5,672 nucleotides of DNA from an uncultured Opitutia bacterium (lineage in GTDB: Bacteria > Verrucomicrobiota > Verrucomicrobiia > Opitutales > UBA953), in contig CAIYAN010000082.1 in the NCBI GenBank assembly GCA_903924185.1, forward strand, positions 1 to 5,672, given 5' to 3'. Position 1 is the first letter of the stretch. Each line of letters begins with the position of its first letter. Of this stretch, positions 1 through 4,290 are shown piece by piece. The translations under genes and the position numbers were made by a program. The notes beneath the pieces are model-generated. The model ran no database searches. It had not been told where the DNA came from and was given only the letters and a program-made list of their open reading frames with translations.

Positions 1-154
1 AGTTAAGTTCTTCGATCGGTTCCGCTATCTCGCAGCCGGCGGCTACTTCACGACGCCGCAAGGCATGAAGGAGCTCGGCTACGTGGGTAACCGGCCGACG
101 TTGACGTTCGATGGGCCCACGCCAGAGGCGTTGAAGCACCTGGGCTTGGCTTAA
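1..154 (+). CDS. Gluconate 2-dehydrogenase subunit 3-like protein, C-terminal end (partial)
   Basis: Only the last 50 codons are present; the reading frame enters from the left edge (first whole codon at 2) and ends at TAA 152-154. The tail contains 'AAGGYFTTPQGMKELGYVGN' followed by a short Asp-Gly-Pro segment and a final 'LKHLGLA'. This matches the end of the gluconate 2-dehydrogenase subunit 3 family (Gluconate_2-dh3), where a Gly-Tyr-Phe-Thr-x-x-x-Gly-Met-Lys core precedes Gly-Tyr-x-Gly-Asn. Family members are small, usually exported subunits that partner a GMC-type flavoprotein oxidoreductase acting on sugars or polyols in the periplasm. The catalytic subunit is expected nearby, but the N-terminus, any signal peptide and the upstream gene lie outside the window. 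The gene converges on the methyltransferase gene, and the two stop codons interlock in TTAA at 151-154. The family call is fairly secure; the substrate is unknown. Confidence 0.78.
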   Translation, partial: VKFFDRFRYLAAGGYFTTPQGMKELGYVGNRPTLTFDGPTPEALKHLGLA

Positions 155-1314
155 GCGCGGACCGAATAAATAATTCGAAGTTCCGGGACGCCGCTTAAGC
201 GGACCCGCGGAGCGGGCGGTTGGGCGTGGGCGATGATGTCGCCGCGCTCGAAGGTTTCGGCGAGCAGCTTGATGTCATGCTTCGAAAGGCCACGGGTCGG
301 CACTTCAACCGTTTGCAGGGCACCTTGCTGGATACCAATGAAGCGAAGCATCCCCTTGATCATCTGCACATCGGAGACTACCCGAACTGCCGCTGGGTCG
401 ACGGGCGGGGTCACTTGATTCGAGAATAAGGCGAAAGAGAAACGCACCTCCCGTAAGTCACGGTGGAGCTTGCGATTAACGAATTCCGTGGAAACCGGAG
501 CCGACCAGCGACGGGCCTCGTGCGTCCAATGAAGCCCTTGCGCCAACTGGGGACAGGGCAGAGCGTCGAGGTCTGGTCCGAGACGCGTGAGTAAACCCTC
601 TGCCGCCACGCGATCGCTGAGGCGCTGTAGTCGCTCCGAAGTGACCCGCAAGGCCGGCTCCAGAATAATGAGTAGGCCTTCAGGGTGAAGTCGGCGTTTT
701 AGTTCCGTGACCCAGCGCATCAAACCATCGGCATCAAGCTCCTTGAGCTCATTGAGCACGAAACCAGCCACAATGACATCAAAGGTTTCCTCTGGCCAGG
801 CCGCGGGCCGGCTCGCATCGCCCATGCGAGTCGAGACGTCAGCCTTCTCACCCAAGACGGACTCCGCGAAATTTTCCAGTGCCACCAAAGCGGAGGGCGA
901 TTTATCAAGGGCATGTAAGCTCACGCGACGGGCCCCATCCGCGAGCAAACGGTGAGCCACCGAGACGCCGCAAGAGCCTGGGCCAGAGCCAAGATCAAGA
1001 ATCCGGGCGCGATCCGTCGGCGGTCGCCAGCCGCGAAAGTCTATGGCATACGATAGCGCAAAAGAAGTCCGGGTGAAGCTTTGCGGCAGGAAGAAAACCC
1101 CGTAGCCGGCAAGCAAGCCCTGCTCGGCGAAGTAGTCGGGGAAGGTCTTTTCGGGGCGCTCCGTCGTAAAGAGGTCCGAAAGCCTGCCGACGTAGGGCAT
1201 TAAGCGCTCTAAGGCTAAATCACCGGAAAGCTCGGTGGCGACCTCGGCCTGACGAACCCAGAATTGTTCGGCGGCGGGAGGGTAGCCGAAACGTCCCGAC
1301 TCAGGCGCCGACAT
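151..1314 (-). CDS. Rsm22/METTL17-like SAM-dependent methyltransferase family protein
   Basis: This is a 387-residue protein starting at ATG 1314. A GTG at 1335 would add seven residues, but the ATG has a GGAGGG ribosome binding site 8 nt upstream and gives a 14-nt overlap with recR. A Rossmann methyltransferase core is visible: motif I 'RILDLGSGPG' at about 104-113, the acidic end of strand 2 at Asp137 ('HALDKS'), 'GDAS' near 165, 'FDVIVAGFVLNEL' near 178-190 and 'LLIILEPALR' near 214-223. After the core come 'PCPQL' (Cys254) and 'HEARRW' (265-270), followed by a segment ending in 'RFSFALFS'. That order resembles Rsm22/METTL17, ribosome-associated proteins of the mitochondrial small subunit with bacterial homologues. 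Only two cysteines exist (115 and 254), so the family's usual four-cysteine Fe-S site appears absent. Substrate and activity are unknown. It is last in the ybaB-recR cluster. A more distant class I methyltransferase remains possible. Confidence 0.8.
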   Translation of the reverse strand: MSAPESGRFGYPPAAEQFWVRQAEVATELSGDLALERLMPYVGRLSDLFTTERPEKTFPDYFAEQGLLAGYGVFFLPQSFTRTSFALSYAIDFRGWRPPTDRARILDLGSGPGSCGVSVAHRLLADGARRVSLHALDKSPSALVALENFAESVLGEKADVSTRMGDASRPAAWPEETFDVIVAGFVLNELKELDADGLMRWVTELKRRLHPEGLLIILEPALRVTSERLQRLSDRVAAEGLLTRLGPDLDALPCPQLAQGLHWTHEARRWSAPVSTEFVNRKLHRDLREVRFSFALFSNQVTPPVDPAAVRVVSDVQMIKGMLRFIGIQQGALQTVEVPTRGLSKHDIKLLAETFERGDIIAHAQPPAPRVRLSGVPELRIIYSVRA

Positions 1315-1903
1315 CGCGTCGGCCCTCCAAGGCACTACGTAAAGTCGCGGAATCAGCGAAGGTTAAACCGCTTCCACTCGGTAGACCAAAGCCAATCCTG
1401 GAGACCTTAATCGTGTCACGGATACCATGAATACACTCCCGAATATAATGACAGGTCGCTTCGCCTTCGATGTCATTGCCCAGGGCCAGGACGACTTCGG
1501 TAATAGGTTCATCCCGTAAACGCTGCTCCAGCGTAGTCAGGTTGAGCTCTTCGGGGCCCACGCCATTGATTGGCGAAAGCCGACCATGGAGGACATGGTA
1601 GGTGCCACGGTGGGCGAGGGAACGTTCGAGCGCCATTAAGTCTGGAACTTGCTCGACAACACAAAGGGATGCGGGATCGCGCTTAGGGTCACTGCAGACC
1701 TCACAGAGTGGGGCTTCAGCCAAACTGCCGCAACGGTCGCATCGACGGACGCATTGGGCGGCAGCCTCCAAGGAGGCTAGCAGCGGGGCGAGCTTGGCGG
1801 GCTTTTCGACCAGAAGGTGCAAGGCAATCCGTTCCGCGGAACGATGTCCGAGGCCGGGCAGTAGGCGAAGGAGCTGACGAACTTTCTCGAAAGATGGGGT
1901 CAC
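1301..1903 (-). CDS. recR: Recombination mediator protein RecR
   Basis: This 200-residue protein has the usual RecR length and full domain order. A helix-hairpin-helix segment 'LPGLGHRSAERIALHLL' spans 15-31. A four-cysteine zinc finger uses C55, C58, C67 and C70. The Toprim domain starts near 'LCVVEQVPDLMALE' (80-93) and includes 'YHVLHGRLSPINGVGPEEL' (102-120) and 'EGEAT' (146-150). The C-terminal 'GFGLPSGSGL' and 'ALEGRR' close the fold. RecR acts with RecO, and in some pathways RecF, to load RecA on SSB-coated single-stranded DNA during gap and break repair. The start is GTG 1903, only 8 nt after the ybaB stop, with no clear Shine-Dalgarno site, so expression probably depends on translation through ybaB. 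The predicted N-terminus is about as long before the LPG motif as in E. coli RecR, which supports this start. The 3' end overlaps the methyltransferase gene by 14 nt. Confidence 0.97.
   Translation of the reverse strand: MTPSFEKVRQLLRLLPGLGHRSAERIALHLLVEKPAKLAPLLASLEAAAQCVRRCDRCGSLAEAPLCEVCSDPKRDPASLCVVEQVPDLMALERSLAHRGTYHVLHGRLSPINGVGPEELNLTTLEQRLRDEPITEVVLALGNDIEGEATCHYIRECIHGIRDTIKVSRIGFGLPSGSGLTFADSATLRSALEGRRDVGA
1323..1328 (-). promoter_or_regulatory. Strong ribosome binding site inside recR that sets the methyltransferase start
   Basis: On the minus strand GGAGGG lies 8 nt before ATG 1314, within the last codons of recR. It is the best Shine-Dalgarno match I noticed in the window. It favours ATG 1314 over the upstream in-frame GTG at 1335, which sits upstream of this site. 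Placement inside recR implies that translation of the two genes is coupled. Confidence 0.7.
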
Positions 1904-1920
1904 GGGCTAGATTAGAGCCC
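1904..1920 (-). other. Small stem-loop across the ybaB stop and just before the recR start
   Basis: On the minus strand GGGCT pairs with AGCCC around a 7-nt loop that contains the ybaB TAA stop. The stem ends directly before the recR GTG start at 1903. It may be chance, or it may hinder independent initiation at recR so that ribosomes must arrive from ybaB. There is no U-run, so it is not a terminator. Confidence 0.3.
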
Positions 1921-2217
1921 GGGTAAGGAAAAGCCCGCCGTCGCCTTGGACATCTCGGCGTCGTAGATTTCCTTGGCCTTGGTGGATGCCTCTTGCAACG
2001 CGGCCACGAGGGCCGTCTCCACGATGGCCTTATCCTCTTTGATAAACTCAGGGTCGAGGGCCAAGCCTATGACTAAGCCATGGCCATTGACCGTCACCTT
2101 GATGGCGCCGCCGCCATGGGAGACCTCTAGCCGTTGCTCGCCCAGTCGCTGTTGAACCTCAGCGATGCCACGTTGCATCTTCTGGGCCTGTTTAAGGAGT
2201 TTGCCTACGCCTGCCAT
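1912..2217 (-). CDS. ybaB: YbaB/EbfC family nucleoid-associated protein
   Basis: This 101-residue protein is typical in length for YbaB/EbfC. The N-terminal helix is rich in Lys and Gln ('KLLKQAQKMQRGIAEVQQRL', 6-25). It is followed by the conserved strand region 'GGGAIKVTVNGHG' (35-47) and 'LDPEFIKEDK' (54-63), then a long C-terminal helix. Family proteins form small dimers that bind DNA with little sequence preference and compact or regulate the nucleoid. Pairing with recR directly downstream is widely conserved and supports the call. The usual upstream partner dnaX is missing; a divergent gene lies there instead. The start is ATG 2217 with no obvious Shine-Dalgarno sequence. Being first in the leftward cluster, it should carry the promoter for all three genes in the spacer upstream. 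Confidence 0.95.
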   Translation of the reverse strand: MAGVGKLLKQAQKMQRGIAEVQQRLGEQRLEVSHGGGAIKVTVNGHGLVIGLALDPEFIKEDKAIVETALVAALQEASTKAKEIYDAEMSKATAGFSLPGL

Positions 2218-2226
2218 AGTGCCGTC

Positions 2227-2255
2227 ACATTCGACCAGCCAAAGCGATGAGTCAA
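2227..2255 (-). promoter_or_regulatory. Weak candidate sigma70-type promoter for ybaB-recR-methyltransferase
   Basis: On the minus strand TTGACT (2250-2255) is a good -35 match. It is followed after 17 nt by GAATGT (2227-2232), a poor -10 match. If used, transcription would begin about 3 nt before the ybaB ATG, giving a nearly leaderless mRNA, which would fit the lack of a Shine-Dalgarno site. The -10 element is weak enough that this may be coincidence. No convincing promoter was found for the opposite direction in the same spacer. Confidence 0.2.
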
Positions 2256-2314
2256 GGGCGACCCACTGACGTCCCGGCTTGCGAGAAGGTCAAAATGCCG
2301 TTAGTTCTACAGCT

Positions 2315-2620
2315 ATGGCATCCCCGCGGGACATCCAGTTGGTCGGAACCTTTGTGGCGGTGACTTGGGCGGATGGCCAGGAACACTTTTTGACCGGGGA
2401 GTTCCTCCGCGAACGCTCCCCCAGCGCCGAAAATATGGGCGAGGTCGACATCTTGGGCCAGCGCTGGGGTGGGGATGGCCCACGGCAGTTCCCGGGTGTC
2501 ACTGTCTTGGGGATGCAACGCATTGGTAACTACGCTGTGACCTTCGAGTTCAGCGACGGTCATCGCACAGGAATATACAGCTGGGACTACCTCCGAGCGA
2601 TTGCGTCGGAAGCGAAATAA
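2315..2620 (+). CDS. DUF971 domain protein (gamma-butyrobetaine hydroxylase-like N-terminal domain)
   Basis: This is a 101-residue single-domain protein. It shows the DUF971 pattern throughout: 'VTWADGQEHFLTGEFLRERS' (16-35) completed by 'PSAE', then 'GVTVLGMQRIGNYAVTFEF' (61-79) and 'SDGHRTGIYSWDYLRAI' (80-96). The same domain is the N-terminal part of eukaryotic gamma-butyrobetaine hydroxylase and the C-terminal part of the plastid Fe-S scaffold HCF101, so a role near Fe-S or metal proteins is often suggested; the function of stand-alone bacterial copies is unsettled. ATG 2315 was chosen because the conserved domain begins about five residues later. An in-frame TTG at 2279 would add 12 unconserved-looking residues. 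No Shine-Dalgarno sequence precedes ATG 2315. It is divergent from ybaB and 21 nt upstream of the PhoH-family gene, so the two are probably co-transcribed. Confidence 0.9.
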   Translation: MASPRDIQLVGTFVAVTWADGQEHFLTGEFLRERSPSAENMGEVDILGQRWGGDGPRQFPGVTVLGMQRIGNYAVTFEFSDGHRTGIYSWDYLRAIASEAK

Positions 2621-2641
2621 TGATTTTTACGGATTGCGACC

Positions 2642-4213
2642 ATGGCTAAAAAGAAGACAATTACCTTCGTGAAGAAAACCTACGTGTTGGATACGAACGT
2701 TTTAATTCATGACCCCGAATCGTTGTTCAAGTTCGATGAACACACCGTGGCAGTGCCGGTGGAAGTGTTGTCGGAACTCGATCGACTCAAGACCCAACCG
2801 GGGCAACTCGGCGCGAGTGCGCGCCGCGTCAACCGGTCGATTCGGGCGCTCTTTGAAAACCGCCCACTGAAGGAAATTACCGAAGGCGACCCCGGCAAGC
2901 CGGGCGCCCTGCATGCCAAGCTGCGAGATGGTGGTGAGTTAAGGGTGGTCATCAACGACTCCCTCATCCGCGAACATTTTAATGGCGAACGTTCGGAACG
3001 GCTGCGGGCGGTTTTCATGCAGGTCGATGCCCCCGACCACCGCATCATCGCCTCGGCGCTCTACCTGCGTGATACCACCAAGGGCTCAGTCATCCTCGTC
3101 ACAAAGGACGCCTGCATGGCCCTCAAAGCCCAAGCCTTAGGTTTAGAAGTAGAGGACTACCGGAACGATCGGATCGAGACCAGTGACGTCGGTGACTACA
3201 AAACCGTCACGGTGACCGCGGCGGCGATGCGCGACTTTAAGGAACTCGCCCAAGTCGAAGTGAAGCTCAAGGGCGAGGACAGCCCCTCGGTCAATGAATA
3301 CGTGATGCTGACTTCAAGCGACTGGAGCGAACCAGCCCGCCATGTCGGCGAAAATGTCTTCGTCCCACTCGGGCTCTACCGCGAATTCCTTTCGACCGAC
3401 AGTGGCGCCCGGAAAGGCCTGCAGATGCCGCGCGGCATGCGCGTCATTCCGAAGAATTTTGAGCAGTGGATCTTCTTGGACGCCCTCCTGAACCCAGATA
3501 TCAAGCTGGTGACCTGCTTCGGGCGCGCCGGCACCGGCAAGACCTTCCTATCCATCGCGGCCGCACTCTCCCAAGTGCTCAGTGACTTCTCCCCTTACAA
3601 GAAGCTCTACGTTTCCCGTCCGGTCGTGCAGATCGGCAAAGATATCGGTGCCTTGCCTGGCACCAAGGAAGAGAAGCTCTCGCCTTACATCCAACCTTAC
3701 TTTGATAACCTCGAGGTGCTCTTCTCTCGCAATGGTGCCCCCGCTGCGCCGCAGGTTGCTCCGTCCAGTAAGGCCTTGGTCGCCACCGACTCCCAACGCA
3801 AACAGAAGAAGGCCCAGGCCATGAAGGCCGCCCAACCCATCTTTGGTTCCCAGTTCCAGCAGGTCGGCCAACCGCGCAAGCCCTACCAGTGGTTAATCGA
3901 CTCTGGCCTGATTGAGATCGAGGCCATGACCTTTATCCGCGGTCGCTCTATCGGGCATGCTTTCATGATTGTGGACGAAGCACAGAACATGACGCCCCAC
4001 GAGGCCAAGACGGTCATCACGCGCATCGGCGAAGGCTCCAAGCTGGTTCTAATCGGTGACCTTGATCAGGTCGACACCCCCTACCTTGACGGTAAGTCCA
4101 ACGGCCTCATTCACACGCATGAGCGCATGAAAGGTCACACTATCACGGCCAATGTCCGCCTGCTCCATGGTGTCCGCAGTGTGCTCTCCGAGCTAGCCTC
4201 CAAGCTGATGTGA
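2642..4213 (+). CDS. PIN domain-PhoH family ATPase (PhoH2-type)
   Basis: This 523-residue fusion joins an N-terminal PIN nuclease domain to a C-terminal PhoH ATPase. The PIN part starts at 'YVLDTNVLIHDP' (14-25) and retains likely metal-binding acids Asp17, Glu45, Asp132 and Asp156. The ATPase has Walker A 'GRAGTGKT' (294-301), 'RPVVQIGKDIGALPG' (326-340), 'FIRGRSI' (431-437), Walker B 'FMIVDEAQNM' (441-450), 'GDLDQVDTP' (472-480) and the C-terminal arginine motif 'NVRLLHGVRS' (504-513). Characterised relatives (mycobacterial PhoH2) are ATP-dependent RNA helicase/ribonucleases, so a cytoplasmic RNA-processing or quality-control role is likely. Between 'YFDNLEVLF' (353-361) and 'KPYQWLID' (413-420) lies an unusual Ala/Gln/Lys/Pro-rich insertion of about 45-50 residues. 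The ATG at 2642 has no clear Shine-Dalgarno site, but the gene follows DUF971 closely. No VapB-like antitoxin gene precedes it. Confidence 0.95.
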   Translation: MAKKKTITFVKKTYVLDTNVLIHDPESLFKFDEHTVAVPVEVLSELDRLKTQPGQLGASARRVNRSIRALFENRPLKEITEGDPGKPGALHAKLRDGGELRVVINDSLIREHFNGERSERLRAVFMQVDAPDHRIIASALYLRDTTKGSVILVTKDACMALKAQALGLEVEDYRNDRIETSDVGDYKTVTVTAAAMRDFKELAQVEVKLKGEDSPSVNEYVMLTSSDWSEPARHVGENVFVPLGLYREFLSTDSGARKGLQMPRGMRVIPKNFEQWIFLDALLNPDIKLVTCFGRAGTGKTFLSIAAALSQVLSDFSPYKKLYVSRPVVQIGKDIGALPGTKEEKLSPYIQPYFDNLEVLFSRNGAPAAPQVAPSSKALVATDSQRKQKKAQAMKAAQPIFGSQFQQVGQPRKPYQWLIDSGLIEIEAMTFIRGRSIGHAFMIVDEAQNMTPHEAKTVITRIGEGSKLVLIGDLDQVDTPYLDGKSNGLIHTHERMKGHTITANVRLLHGVRSVLSELASKLM

Positions 4214-4218
4214 GCAAC

Positions 4219-4243
4219 TTCCTCGGGGCAACCCCCTGAGGAA
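4219..4243 (+). terminator. Stem-loop just after the PhoH-family gene; possible terminator without a U-run
   Basis: TTCCTC (4219-4224) pairs with GAGGAA (4238-4243), and GGGG (4225-4228) pairs with CCCC (4233-4236). This makes a 10-bp stem with a CAAC loop and one bulged T at 4237. It begins 5 nt after the TGA at 4211-4213, where a terminator would be expected. No T-rich stretch follows, so intrinsic termination may be weak; it could instead protect the 3' end or separate mutS from phoH expression. Confidence 0.4.
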
Positions 4244-4290
4244 CGCAGTCCGTCCTTGCCGACCTTGCGAGAGGGCTTTCGCTTCTCGGT

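Noticed and set aside
163..177. CGAAT/ATTCG inverted repeat near the convergent junction, considered as a bidirectional terminator
   Set aside because: The stem is only 5 bp and AT-rich with an A-rich loop and no flanking T-run, so it would be too unstable.
191..216. A 12-bp perfect palindrome (191-202) and a neighbouring CCCGC/GCGGG hairpin (204-216), considered as a terminator or operator
   Set aside because: Both lie inside the 3' coding end of the methyltransferase gene, have no following T-run, and are short enough to arise by chance in GC-rich coding DNA.
1312..1335. GTG 1335 as the start of the methyltransferase
   Set aside because: It would lie upstream of the strong GGAGGG site and lengthen the overlap with recR to 35 nt; ATG 1314 is spaced correctly from that site.
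2252..2563. A 103-codon minus-strand frame across the divergent spacer and DUF971
   Set aside because: It overlaps the well-supported DUF971 gene in antisense and shows no domain pattern.
2315..4213. DUF971 plus PIN-PhoH as a toxin-antitoxin pair, by analogy with mycobacterial PhoH2 and its upstream antitoxin
   Set aside because: The upstream protein is a clear DUF971 domain and not a VapB-like DNA-binding antitoxin. PhoH2 proteins without antitoxins are common.
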